A model generated the notes under the pieces. That model saw only the letters and a list, made by a program, of their open reading frames with translations. It made no database searches and was not told the DNA's origin. Position numbers and translations under genes: made by a program. From Lawsonibacter hominis (GTDB lineage: Bacteria > Bacillota > Clostridia > Oscillospirales > Oscillospiraceae): a DNA stretch of 59,974 nt. The stretch's first letter is position 1; each line of letters starts with the position of its first letter. Positions 40,324 to 48,893 of the stretch are shown piece after piece. The DNA lies in assembly GCF_014287895.1 (NCBI RefSeq), contig NZ_JACOPP010000018.1, forward strand, positions 1-59,974, in the 5' to 3' direction.

Positions 40324-40878
40324 TCATCGTTCAGGTTTTTCTTTTGATATCGTTGCCTTATCCGGGTGGATCAGAGTGATGGGCAGTCCCTTTTTTCTGG
40401 CGTAGTTGACGGTCATGCCCGTTCCGCTGCGGATAGAACGGTCGTTGTCATAGACCGCCAGTAAGCAGCCTGCACGGTCCACCATATACTCGTTGCGTCT
40501 CCGGTAATTGACCGCCGGGGGCGCTTCTTTATTACCCACGATAACCGTTTCCGCACTGTGCCGGATCAGAAAAGACATACGGCTGCGGCTGCGATCTTCC
40601 CAGTCTGTGTCGTGGCCCTCAAAGGGCAGAGCGATCTTCAGTTGGATCTCGCTATATTCCGGCTGTTCTTTGAGCCGCAGCAATATCTCCCCGGCCCACA
40701 TATCCACACCCAGAGCGCCGCCTACCCAAAACTGGCGAAAGCCTTGCTCATAGAGCTGGATCAACTGATCCCGGATGCGTTTCTTGATCCGCTTGCAGCC
40801 GTTGTTGTTTTCATCATATTTGAAGCGAAAGCGTGTCGGTCTATGGCCGATGATGGCACAGGCAAGTCCCCTTGTCAT
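40324..40878 (-). CDS. SLOG-family nucleotide-binding protein (YpsA/DUF1273-like)
   Basis: 184 residues: an N-terminal strand with CAIIGHRPTRFRFKYDENNN, a Rossmann-like GFRQFWVGGALGVDMWAGEI motif, IALPFEGHDTDW, and a C-terminal VDRAGCLLAVYDNDRSIRSG and MTVNYARKKGLPITLIHPD. SLOG proteins bind or cleave nucleotides and occur in stress, signalling and defence settings; this type is common in ICEs of gut clostridia. GAGGTGTC precedes the ATG. It is divergent from the XRE gene and ends just before promoter C. Confidence 0.82.
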   Translation of the reverse strand: MTRGLACAIIGHRPTRFRFKYDENNNGCKRIKKRIRDQLIQLYEQGFRQFWVGGALGVDMWAGEILLRLKEQPEYSEIQLKIALPFEGHDTDWEDRSRSRMSFLIRHSAETVIVGNKEAPPAVNYRRRNEYMVDRAGCLLAVYDNDRSIRSGTGMTVNYARKKGLPITLIHPDKATISKEKPER

Positions 40879-40925
40879 ATTGACACCTCACATAACATCG
40901 AACAAAATAGTGTTTTAATTATATA

Positions 40926-40946
40926 TTGACGCTTTATAAGCGTCAA
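40926..40946. promoter_or_regulatory. Palindromic operator between divergent SLOG and XRE genes
   Basis: TTGACGCTT (40926-40934) and AAGCGTCAA (40938-40946) form a 9-bp inverted repeat around TAT, in an AT-rich divergent promoter region. The TTGACG arm could itself be a -35. It is probably the site of the adjacent XRE regulator. Confidence 0.55.
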
Positions 40947-41003
40947 TAATGCTTTAGGGTTAATTTTAGTATGCGCTGCCTTCGGATAAACTAATTCCGT
41001 AAG

Positions 41004-41261
41004 GTGGTGATAACTCTGGAATGGGATTTTGACTTTTCCGAGCGCATGGAAAACCTGTCTTATGCTATCGGATACTATCGCAAGAAAAAGGGATATTCCC
41101 AGGAACAGTTGGCAGAGATCCTTGATATTAGCCGCCAGCATCTCGCGTCCGTTGAAGCGCCCGGCATGAGTCATGGCCTGTCTCTGGATCTGCTGTTTAG
41201 GATAGCCACCGTCCTTGAAGTGGAGCCGTATCTGCTGCTGAAATTTCGACTTGAGAAGTAA
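41004..41261 (+). CDS. XRE-family HTH regulator
   Basis: Up to 85 residues. Helix-turn-helix at residues ~19-60 (AIGYYRKKKGYSQEQLAEILDISRQHLASVE), followed by LSLDLLFRIATVLEVEPYLL. The start is uncertain: GTG at 41004 or 41007 near AAGGTGG, or ATG at 41046 with no clear site. The divergent SLOG gene and the palindrome between them suggest autoregulation. It marks the left end of the conjugation module. Confidence 0.82.
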   Translation: MVITLEWDFDFSERMENLSYAIGYYRKKKGYSQEQLAEILDISRQHLASVEAPGMSHGLSLDLLFRIATVLEVEPYLLLKFRLEK

Positions 41262-41412
41262 GATTTTTCATTAAGATGATGATAAGTCTTTTCTCTGACC
41301 TAAATCTCTGATAGAGTGAGTCCTTCTGGGTGGTTCACAATGAACCGCTCCTGGGTCCAGCGAATGGGCGCAGTTCTCCCTTGGCGGAAGATTTTGAAAT
41401 TGCCATTGATTC

Positions 41413-41453
41413 AGAGAGTGGTTTGTACTACATTTTGGTACAAACCACTCTCT
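41413..41453. terminator. Hairpin between the XRE gene and the end of the conjugation operon
   Basis: AGAGAGTGGTTTGTAC (41413-41428) pairs perfectly with GTACAAACCACTCTCT (41438-41453), a 16-bp stem. The plus strand continues CTTTTATTT. It lies 4 bases past the stop of the minus-strand operon. The 41262-41412 gap otherwise holds nothing recognisable. Confidence 0.8.
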
Positions 41454-41456
41454 CTT

Positions 41457-41714
41457 TTATTTCACGGTATAGAGATTGGAGGTGCTGCTCCCATTCGGCC
41501 TGTGCCGGGAAGCCTTTTTCAGATAGCCGTGCTGCTCCAGATCGTGCAGCGCCCGTTTGACCGTGGAGCGGGACAGCTTCATGTCCGAGGCAATGGTCTT
41601 GATGCCAGGCCAGCACTTTCCCTCGGCATCGGAGCGATCCCGCAGGTACATATAGACCGCCTTCGCTCTGGAGGGAAGCTCAGTGTCGGCGTAAATCGTT
41701 CCGAAGTAACTCAT
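41457..41714 (-). CDS. Winged helix-turn-helix protein (HTH_36 type)
   Basis: 85 residues: LPSRAKAVYMYLRDRSDAEG, WPGIKTIASDMKLSRSTVKR and ALHDLEQHGYLKKASRHRPN form a complete winged helix like those of replication initiators and small ICE regulators. Its start overlaps the VirD4 stop (ATGA), so it is the last gene of the conjugation operon. It is probably a regulator or auxiliary replication/transfer factor. Confidence 0.85.
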   Translation of the reverse strand: MSYFGTIYADTELPSRAKAVYMYLRDRSDAEGKCWPGIKTIASDMKLSRSTVKRALHDLEQHGYLKKASRHRPNGSSTSNLYTVK

Positions 41715-43528
41715 CGTTCCTCCTCTCCGAATGTCTTCATTTGCTTTCCTCTTTTTACAGCCCTCTCCTGAGCCGGAGCATGGGCGATGCCGCCCCGGCT
41801 GGATACCGCATAGCCGCGGCTTTCGTTCATCTCCTCCGGCTCACTGAGCTGCGGGAGATTCCGCTCCAAATCCACCCGGTTTGCATAGGCCACTGCTCGG
41901 TTGGCTCTCTCCGGCACGACATACGGCTCTCCGAAGGTAATGCCCCAGTTCAGGAAAAGCTGGAGCCGGGTCCGCATAGGATGTGTGCCGGTTTTCATGA
42001 CAATGAAGCTGCCCTTGGGAATGGATTTCAGCTCGTCGGGCGTCAGCAGGGCACGCTCCATCATCTGGAGGCTCTGGCTGGGATCGTTCCTGCCCCGGCT
42101 CACCGAGCCGGAGAGGACGGTGCGGCTGCCCAGGGCTTTGGACAGTACTTCGGCAGTTTGGCTGTTGGGTGCAAAGCCGCCGAAGATGGTGTCCTGGCAG
42201 TTGTCCTGAATAATCTCGCAGCCCTCTTTGCCGTAGTTTTTTTCGAGCTGCGCCAGTGACTGGATGATGGGCACCAGCGTCAGCTTGCGAGAGCGTCCAG
42301 CTGAGAAAAGGGGCAGTATATCAAAGGGCGGCATGGTACCGAACTCATCACAGAACAGCACCACCCGGTTCTTCAGCTTGCCGCCGTTCTCATCGGCCAC
42401 GGCGAACAGCTCCCGGCTCAGGTTCTGAATCATGAGACCGGCCATAAAGTTCTTGGTCGTGTCTTCTTCCGGCAGGATCAGGAAGATGACAGACTTCTCA
42501 GAAGCAAACTTCTCAGCGTCAATGGCGCTGTCAAAGCACAGGATCTGTTCCAGCTCGCTGTCCAGAAACGCATTCAAGCGGGACAGCACGGTGGACATGA
42601 CGGAGGCCATTGCCTGCTCGGCGCTGTTGAGGGCGGCGCCGGCAAACCACCGCGCCTTGTGATCCGGCGGCAGTTTTGCCATCAGGAGTTGGAAGTGGCT
42701 CTTGCCCTTGACCCGGCTGGGCTCCAGAAGATCCTGTACCAGCTTGAATACGGATACGATATGGCGGCGCTCCTGGGGGTGGTCTTTATCGGGCGGCAGG
42801 AACTCGGCCAGCATCAGAATGACGGAGGTGAGCAGACCTTCCGCCGCATCGTAGAAGAACGCGTTCTGGCCGCGGTTGCTGTCATCGCCGTCCGGGTTGA
42901 CAATGGTCTTGGACAGAATTTTGGCGTATTTCTCGGCCTTGGCACGAGCCGCAAGATTGTTCGGGTCATTCCGGGCAATGTCCATATACCGGTTGACCAG
43001 CGTCAGCAGATTATTGCCATCGGAGCGGGTGGGATTTCGCAGGTCGATCACGGCGACATTTTGATACCCATAGCAGTTCTTGGCGATGGAGCCGTAGTTG
43101 CGGGCCAGGTCGCCCTTGCTGTCCAACGCCAGCCAGCTCATGCCGCTGGCGCAGGCGTACTCCAAATTCGGATAGAGAAAATAGGCGGTCTTGCCGATAC
43201 CGGAAGCGCCGATCATGAGGCAGTGGATATCGTCGCTGTCCACCAGAGCGGTGAGCTCGCCCTTCTTGCCCTTGCATCCCAGTACCAGCCCCTGCTCCGT
43301 GGGCAGGTTCTGGCCGTTGCGCCATTTCTCGACCTCAAAAGGGACATGGGCATAGGTCTGCCGGATCTCTTTGGTTGTGGCCCATCTTGCGGTGCCGTGC
43401 TGGCCGTCGCCGACCGTTTTGGATTTGATCCCGCTCAGGGTGTAGTAGTGGGACAGGCCCGCCAGACAGCCGATGACCAAAAACATCAGCCCGCCGGCGG
43501 CCAACAAAATCAGGACTTGGTGTGGCAT
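41711..43528 (-). CDS. VirD4/TraG-type coupling ATPase
   Basis: 605 residues. An N-terminal membrane helix (ILLAAGGLMFLVIGCLAGLS), Walker A GASGIGKTAYFLYPNLEYA, SWLALDSKGDLARNYG, Walker B VVLFCDEFGTMPPFD, and a VirD4-type arginine-containing TIFGGFAPNSQTAEVLSKAL region. It couples the relaxase-DNA complex to the secretion channel at the inner membrane. It is the CD1115-like clostridial VirD4 branch. AAAGGGGTTAACC precedes the ATG. A large hairpin lies in the gap to the upstream TOPRIM gene. Confidence 0.93.
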   Translation of the reverse strand: MPHQVLILLAAGGLMFLVIGCLAGLSHYYTLSGIKSKTVGDGQHGTARWATTKEIRQTYAHVPFEVEKWRNGQNLPTEQGLVLGCKGKKGELTALVDSDDIHCLMIGASGIGKTAYFLYPNLEYACASGMSWLALDSKGDLARNYGSIAKNCYGYQNVAVIDLRNPTRSDGNNLLTLVNRYMDIARNDPNNLAARAKAEKYAKILSKTIVNPDGDDSNRGQNAFFYDAAEGLLTSVILMLAEFLPPDKDHPQERRHIVSVFKLVQDLLEPSRVKGKSHFQLLMAKLPPDHKARWFAGAALNSAEQAMASVMSTVLSRLNAFLDSELEQILCFDSAIDAEKFASEKSVIFLILPEEDTTKNFMAGLMIQNLSRELFAVADENGGKLKNRVVLFCDEFGTMPPFDILPLFSAGRSRKLTLVPIIQSLAQLEKNYGKEGCEIIQDNCQDTIFGGFAPNSQTAEVLSKALGSRTVLSGSVSRGRNDPSQSLQMMERALLTPDELKSIPKGSFIVMKTGTHPMRTRLQLFLNWGITFGEPYVVPERANRAVAYANRVDLERNLPQLSEPEEMNESRGYAVSSRGGIAHAPAQERAVKRGKQMKTFGEEER

Positions 43529-43545
43529 GGTTAACCCCTTTCAGG

Positions 43546-43633
43546 GCACACCACTTCCTGCTCGGCATCATATTTCTGAATGCACACATCACTCTTGTTA
43601 CGGCCTACTTCGGGCGAACAGGAAGTGGTGTGC
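43546..43633 (-). repeat. 15-bp inverted repeat framing a 58-nt loop between TOPRIM and VirD4 genes
   Basis: GCACACCACTTCCTG (43546-43560) and CAGGAAGTGGTGTGC (43619-43633) are exact complements. The loop in the minus direction contains a short open frame (VCIQKYDAEQEVVCPERG then TAA) that ends at VirD4's ribosome site. It may be a translation-coupling or RNA-processing element. Confidence 0.55.
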
Positions 43634-43644
43634 GTTGTTGTTAT

Positions 43645-44550
43645 TTACTGCATGACTTGTGCGTAGGACGGTTCCTCAGCGGTCAGATCATCATTCCAAT
43701 CCTTGTGTGTGGGAATGAGCCTTTCCACCGTGTACCTCTCTGCCAGCTGTTCCTCCATGCGCCGACTGGCCAGGTGGCCAGCCTCGTCATTGTCGAGGCA
43801 GAGCAGGACGGTATTGATCTCCGGCTGCCGCTCCAGCAGCTTCAGAACCGGCTGAATGGAGGTGCCGCAGCAGGCCACATAGCTGTGGCTCTGCCAGTCC
43901 TCCGGATGGAGCGTGATGTAGGAAAGCATATCGATGGGAGCCTCAAACACATAGAGGCTTTCGTCTCTGCCGATATGGTGAAAGCTGTGGCGCGGGTCGC
44001 AGCCCTCCACATTGAGCCGGAAGGCTTTGCCGTAGCTGTTGGCACTGCGCTTGTGAGCATGGCGGGGAATACCATCTTCATCCGTACCCACGAAGACTGC
44101 GTTGTGGTACTCGGCATCCTCATACAGGAGCTTCACTCTGGCAAAGTGCGCCACAACGCTCCGGTCGATATTCCGGTGCTTGACCAGATAGGCATAGACC
44201 CGGCGCATATTGGAATTGGCCGGCGGAAGGACAAAGGGCTTCGGCGGCTCCTCTACCCGTTCTTCGGCAGAGGGATAAACCGTTCCCAGCTCGCCTCCCA
44301 GAAGCATGGTCACCGCCTCCGGATAGCTAAGGTGATAAAACCGCTGCACGAAGCTGACGGCGTGGCCGCCCCGCTCCTCGGCATGATCGTACCACTCGTT
44401 GCCGCGGATGGTGACACTATGGTCACGGGCCAGCCGTTTCTCTCTGCCGGAGGCAAGGAGCTTTTCGCCCCGGCAGCGGAGGAACTCCTCCAGATCAACG
44501 GAGGCGGCTCGCTGCTTCTGTTCTTCCGTGAAATGAATGTAAGTCGACAT
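43645..44550 (-). CDS. DUF3991/TOPRIM-domain protein of the ICE
   Basis: 301 residues. An N-terminal DUF3991-like zinc-less primase-type region (SVDLEEFLRCRGEKLLASGR; VTIRGNEWYDHAEERGGHAV), then a TOPRIM domain (LYVFEAPIDMLSYITLH; TVLLCLDNDEAGHLASRRM). The E in FEAPID and D-N-D in CLDNDEAG are the TOPRIM acidic residues. Such proteins accompany relaxases in clostridial ICEs and probably assist DNA processing or priming during transfer. CAGGAGGAGCC precedes the ATG. Confidence 0.88.
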   Translation of the reverse strand: MSTYIHFTEEQKQRAASVDLEEFLRCRGEKLLASGREKRLARDHSVTIRGNEWYDHAEERGGHAVSFVQRFYHLSYPEAVTMLLGGELGTVYPSAEERVEEPPKPFVLPPANSNMRRVYAYLVKHRNIDRSVVAHFARVKLLYEDAEYHNAVFVGTDEDGIPRHAHKRSANSYGKAFRLNVEGCDPRHSFHHIGRDESLYVFEAPIDMLSYITLHPEDWQSHSYVACCGTSIQPVLKLLERQPEINTVLLCLDNDEAGHLASRRMEEQLAERYTVERLIPTHKDWNDDLTAEEPSYAQVMQ

Positions 44551-44562
44551 AGGCTCCTCCTG

Positions 44563-46520
44563 TTACATGGTCTGCTGATAGGATACCTGCTCCTCATGAT
44601 CATCCGCCTTGTGGCCCATGGCCATCCGCTTTTCCGTCAGCCGCTTGCGCCGTTTGGAATCAATGCGAATCCCTGCCGGATTGCGAGGCGGCATGGAATT
44701 GTCCCGGAAGATCCGGCTCATGTGATGGAGCAGCTTGGTTGCCGCCAGCATGACGGACGGATCTCGGAACTGGTCAAAGCGGTCAAGGAAGAATTGAGCA
44801 TACGCATTGCCCTGGGCAGCGGAGCGGGTGAACCAATCCCTGGCCTGCTCCCGATCCTGTTCCACATCCCGGCCCAGGAGATACAGCTTGCCCAGTGTGT
44901 ACTGAGCAAACGGGTTTCCTTGTCTGGCGGCGGCAGTCAGGTACTCCAGAGCTTTTCTCACATCCTTCTTTACGGACTCACCGGTGAGACAGAGCTTCCC
45001 AAGGCGGTATTGGGCAAACGGATTCCCATGCCCGGCGGCCTGTCCAGCCAGCGCACCGCCTCATCGGTGCGCTTTTGAGAGAGCAGGAGCTTCCCGAGTG
45101 CGTATGCCGAAAAGTCATTTCCGGCCTCTGCGGATAAGCGAAACCAACGCTCCGCTTTTTCATGATCCCGCATGGTGGAGAGATCATCCCGGTAGAACTT
45201 TCCCAGTTGATGCGCCGCCACCGTGTATCCTTCCGCCCAGAGCTGTTCCAGCGCCCGGACGGCTTCGGCGTGTTCCTCATCCAGCGCATAGACATCCTGC
45301 AGAACCGTTTTGGCGGCACGATAGCGTCGAGCCTGTTCATATACGCTGCTGGATCGCTGCTCCTCATGTGCCGCCTCCGGCTCCGGCTCATCTTGCATTT
45401 TCTCATCTTCAAAAGTCGGGAGGCCGAGGCGGATGTTCTCGGCCTCCCGGATGATATCGTTTTTAATCCGGCGGAACTCTTTCTGCTGAGAGAGCGGGAG
45501 ATGCTCCCGCGGTGTACGGCTGCCATAGCACTCGTTCAGCTCATCCCGGATCTGATTCCAGGTTTCATAGCACTTTGCTACTTCCGGCTGCCGGGCCAGC
45601 TCGTCCACGATGGTGTCCACCAATGCTTTGAGCGGTTTCTTCAGATAGCCATACTGCTTTTTCCTGGTGGTGGTTTCCAGCGCCTGCACCAGCTGGCGCA
45701 TCTGCTTCTCGATGACAGGGTTGTCGCAGAGCTGATGCTCCATCTTCTGAATCAGCTCCCGCATGGTATCCTGCGCCACTTCGATCAGCTCTTTATAGGC
45801 AACATCCTTCCGCTCGTAGATCTGGATCATCTCATCCCGGAAGATGGTGTTGGTCAGCTTGGAGCGCATGGTCGCAATGCCTTCCCTGGTCAGGAAGCCC
45901 TCCTTCGGATCGTCTGACCAGACCATCATGTGGATGTGGGGGTGATGCCCCTCATTGTGGAAGGCCGCATACCAGCGGAAGTGATCAGCCGGTATCTTCA
46001 TGGCCTTGGCCAGATCCTGTGCGTGCATCATGAGCAGGCCGCGCCATGCGTCCGCATTGTCGTACCCCAGCCGGGCAGCATCCTCACGGCGCAGGGAGTA
46101 GATGATGGTCCACACATTTCCGTCATGGGCTTCCAGCTCGGACATGGCTGCGTCGAGGTCTACTGCGGCGGCGGAGCTGAACAGGCCATGGGCCCCGCGG
46201 CGCTCCACACGGGGGCGGGTGGCAATGTAGGACAGGTATCCGCTCTCAGAATTTATTTCGTGGAGGTTTGCATCCAGCGCCATGGTGATGAAGGCTGATG
46301 CGGTACCAAGGGTAGGCGTCTTACGGTAATCCTCATACTCGAACAGCTCCACGGCATCAGGGAAATCATGCAGGAGCTTTTGGATCAGTTCCCGCTGTCC
46401 TTTGGTGACGGGACCGTTGCCGGTCAGCTTCTCCACACCTTCGCGGGTGGCAATGTATTTCATGTACCCGCCGGCCTTTTCGGATTTGATGTAGCCGCTT
46501 TTCTGTACGAGCTTTGCCAT
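44563..46520 (-). pseudogene. MobP-type relaxase with C-terminal Sel1 repeats, frameshifted
   Basis: The first 516 codons start MAKLVQKSGYIKSEKAGG and hold the relaxase domain, with the metal-binding HNEGHHPHIHMMVWS motif near residue 192. After a helical middle come Sel1-like repeats from about residue 430 (AHQLGKFYRDDLSTMRDHEK). At about 45038-45044 the reading frame breaks: DEAVRWLD should continue in the other frame as AAGHGNPFAQYRLGKLC, joining the ORF at 44563-44961 (QGNPFAQYTLGKLYLLGRDV). Restoring one G in the AGG-GCC run reunites them. The catalytic part is intact, so a truncated relaxase could still act. It nicks at oriT and pilots the strand. The gene lies just below mobC. Confidence 0.8.
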
Positions 46521-46523
46521 GAG

Positions 46524-47003
46524 TTACACCGACTTCTGGAAGTCCAGCGCATCCTTGAACGAGATGCGCCCGTTGGTGCGCTTCATATCCCGAATGGCGC
46601 GTCCCCGCAGACGCTGGTACTCGCCTTCGTCGATATCGGTGTCGTAGGCGATGATCTGCCCCAGCACATTGAGATCCACACCCTGCTTGAACAGGAGCGA
46701 GCCCATGCGTCCGGCAAAATTGTCCAGGGTGCCGGTGAGCATGGCGGAGAGTGCTTCGGGCAGGAAGCCGCCGGCGTTCTTCGTGTTCAGATAGCCGATG
46801 TAAAACCGGAGGGCATTCTCCACGAATTCGCTCCGGCTGGCGCAGTTGTCGAGGCGCAGGTAGATGTCTACCTTCTCGTCCAGATCCTCAGAGATCCAGA
46901 ACCCCTTCTTCGTTTTTCTGCTTTCGGACTTCAGTAAAACCACTCCTTTTTTCGTCAAGTCCCCGCTGAGAACCCTTGCCACAGCGGAGCTTTTCCGCAT
47001 CAT
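46524..47003 (-). CDS. MobC-type relaxosome protein
   Basis: About 159 residues from ATG 47003, though the true start is uncertain: the frame stays open to 47198 across a palindrome-rich region that looks like oriT. The conserved part is RKTKKGFWISEDLDEKVDIY, ASRSEFVENALRFYIGYL (ribbon-helix-helix DNA-binding), FAGRMGSLLFKQGVDLNVLG and LRGRAIRDMKRTNGRISF. It binds oriT and helps the relaxase. Its stop is 3 bases before the relaxase ATG. Confidence 0.82.
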   Translation of the reverse strand: MMRKSSAVARVLSGDLTKKGVVLLKSESRKTKKGFWISEDLDEKVDIYLRLDNCASRSEFVENALRFYIGYLNTKNAGGFLPEALSAMLTGTLDNFAGRMGSLLFKQGVDLNVLGQIIAYDTDIDEGEYQRLRGRAIRDMKRTNGRISFKDALDFQKSV

Positions 47004-47059
47004 AGGGTCCAACAGCTCTTTCCACCCGCCGGATTGTCCCCGCTGCGAAAAGCCGGAAA

Positions 47060-47115
47060 CTGCCCGCACTGCGGGCAGAAGTGGGAGAGCCGGGGGCGGC
47101 ATTGTCCCCGGCTCT
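47060..47115. other. Candidate oriT region: two adjacent palindromes upstream of mobC
   Basis: CTGCCCGCA-C-TGCGGGCAG (47060-47078) is a near-closed 9-bp palindrome. AGAGCCGGGG (47086-47095) pairs with CCCCGGCTCT (47106-47115) around 10 bases. Together they sit 57-112 bases upstream of the mobC start in a 249-bp gene-poor gap (47004-47252), the position where mobilisation operons keep their transfer origin. No nic site is identified. Confidence 0.5.
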
Positions 47116-47252
47116 TTCTCCTGCTTCGCTTTCGTCAGCTTCCCCCCTCCCTTGGAAAGCGGCCCAAATCCCGCATATTTCCCCAGGGTGGGGTACACGG
47201 TCGGCCAGCCGCTGAAAGCCGCACACAGCGGCTCACACGGGGCAACACGGCG

Positions 47253-48287
47253 CTACATCTGCATCTCCGGGGATGCCGGACTCTGCTCTGTCAGATAATC
47301 CGCACAGCACTCCTCCAAACTCTGCCCCCAATGCTCCTGACAGTAGGTGTTCATCTTGGGAATGAACAGAGCTTGTTCCTCTGGACTGAGCCGATATTTG
47401 AAGTCCAGCTCATCGCCATTGCTACACTGCAGGAACACTTCCAGTGTGTCGCAGACGCAGCCACGCTCCAGATCGTAGTTGGCGTAGATGTTCAGCCAGT
47501 CATCGTTCTCGGTGGTGTAGACATTGGTACCAAACACTTCGTCCGCATGGAACGATACTTCCATGTAGAACTCCAGCAGGTTGTCGTTCTGAATAATATC
47601 CTCCGCAAAGGAGATGTCCTCTGCACGGAGCGTCCGACTGCCGGTGAGATACTGCGGCTCCGTTTCGTATGTGACCTCTTTTCCGTGCAGACGATCCAGG
47701 AAGATACGCCACCGTTCTTTCGGCGAAGCGGTGCTTTTCTTCATGGCGAAGTAGACAGCGCTGCTGACATCCTGGATGCGAAATCGCTTCCAGCCGTCCA
47801 TGATGTTGAGCGCATCGAGGTGTCCATTGTCCAGATCGATGTCGAATGCACCGACCACTTTGCCGGTGTTGTCCAGCCGCTCCGACACATATTTTTCGAA
47901 CTGCTCACGGGACAGCTTCTCTCCACGAGGAAACATTTCAGTGAAGTGTGCGGGAGCATCACTGTCTGCCTTGCGGATATAGCTGCGAAGGCGTCGAGCA
48001 GTCTGGAGGAACTCAAGATTCTCCTCTGCCAGGAAGTAGTCGGAGCTGCCGCCCTCCGTGACATGGAACACCGCAAAGCGTCGGGCAGCTTCTCGTGCTT
48101 TCTGATCGTCCTGCTGCTCTTGCCGGATCTCTGCGCTGATACGCTCATACTCCTGCCCAGGAAGCTGGCGGCACATCTCATCGATGGTCTTCTCCAGATG
48201 TTCTTCCAGTGTTTCGTCTTTCAGATGCCTGTTCAGCGCATCGTACCAACGCTCGTCAATCCAGAGAGTGATGTCTTTGCTGTTCAC
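47253..48287 (-). CDS. ICE-associated hypothetical protein
   Basis: 344 residues, soluble, acidic, no signal peptide. It starts ITLWIDERWYDALNRHLKDE and LEEHLEKTIDEMCRQLPGQE, a repressor-like helical opening; the rest includes YFLAEENLEFLQTARRLRSY, VVGAFDIDLDNGHLDALNIM and EVFGTNVYTTENDDWLNIYA. No enzyme motif is visible. The GTG start overlaps the stop of the upstream gene (GTGA). Similar proteins are common between MobC and the small DUF genes of clostridial ICEs; function unknown. Confidence 0.72.
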   Translation of the reverse strand: MNSKDITLWIDERWYDALNRHLKDETLEEHLEKTIDEMCRQLPGQEYERISAEIRQEQQDDQKAREAARRFAVFHVTEGGSSDYFLAEENLEFLQTARRLRSYIRKADSDAPAHFTEMFPRGEKLSREQFEKYVSERLDNTGKVVGAFDIDLDNGHLDALNIMDGWKRFRIQDVSSAVYFAMKKSTASPKERWRIFLDRLHGKEVTYETEPQYLTGSRTLRAEDISFAEDIIQNDNLLEFYMEVSFHADEVFGTNVYTTENDDWLNIYANYDLERGCVCDTLEVFLQCSNGDELDFKYRLSPEEQALFIPKMNTYCQEHWGQSLEECCADYLTEQSPASPEMQM

Positions 48288-48625
48288 TGCATCACCCCCA
48301 TCTCCGGGCCGCTGTATTCCATCTCAGGGAACTGTGTCATGAGATACCACACCCCATCTTTCAGATTGGCAGAATGAATGGTCTGCTCCAGCAGCTCATC
48401 GGCGGAAAGCTCCATCGTGATCCCCGCAACGCCGGGATGTGCGACAGCACTCTGCCCGTCCAGAAGGGCTTCCGCTTGTGCGGCTGTCAGCTCTACAAAG
48501 CCGCAGGGTGTCATCATAGAGAAGGCTTCCCCGGCATGGTCAGTGAGAAAACTCCGAACTGTGGACGGACGGTCATGGTGATTCTGTTCCGTCATATACT
48601 CCACGGCACCCTCTTTGCGGCTCAC
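48284..48625 (-). CDS. Small ICE-associated hypothetical protein
   Basis: 113 residues from a GTG that overlaps the DUF6103 stop and follows GGAGGTGG. Contains TEQNHHDRPSTVRSFLTDHA, FVELTAAQAEALLDGQSAV and a C-terminal LEQTIHSANLKDGVWYLMTQ. Soluble, helical, no known domain. Its start and stop overlap both neighbours, so it is part of a tightly coupled operon. Confidence 0.7.
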   Translation of the reverse strand: MSRKEGAVEYMTEQNHHDRPSTVRSFLTDHAGEAFSMMTPCGFVELTAAQAEALLDGQSAVAHPGVAGITMELSADELLEQTIHSANLKDGVWYLMTQFPEMEYSGPEMGVMQ

Positions 48626-48885
48626 TGTGCCACCTCCATTTCTTCTGCGGGTTTGGGCGTAACCGGCTTCGAACTGCGGCGGGATCTGGCGGGCGCAGAC
48701 GCAGCTACATCGCTCTCGTCGATGTATTCACGCACCGGAGCGGGAACATATTTCTCATAGAGTTTCACCAGTGCGTCCGTCATTTCACGGTCCAGGTCGA
48801 GTTCCTTCTTGCTCATGTAGCGTTTGAGCGCCGAGAGCTTCTCCTCATCGAAGGTGATGGTCAGATTCACTTGTTTCATAGGCAC
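48622..48885 (-). CDS. DUF6103-family protein
   Basis: 87 residues: VNLTITFDEEKLSALKRYMS, LDREMTDALVKLYEKYVPAP and VREYIDESDVAAS, then a Lys/Pro/Ser-rich tail. This is the pattern of small ICE proteins named DUF6103, probably ribbon-helix-helix-like DNA or partner binders. AAGGATGTG precedes the ATG. It is encoded between the C40 peptidase and the 113-aa gene. Confidence 0.78.
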   Translation of the reverse strand: MPMKQVNLTITFDEEKLSALKRYMSKKELDLDREMTDALVKLYEKYVPAPVREYIDESDVAASAPARSRRSSKPVTPKPAEEMEVAQ

Positions 48886-48893
48886 ATCCTTTC

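Noticed and set aside
43522..45078. 518-codon plus-strand frame opposite VirD4, TOPRIM and relaxase genes
   Set aside because: It spans three well-supported minus-strand genes and shows no recognisable protein features.
47003..47198. Long N-terminal extension of MobC
   Set aside because: The extension translates palindromic, GC-rich DNA into Pro/Gly/Arg-rich sequence without domain features; the region is better read as oriT.
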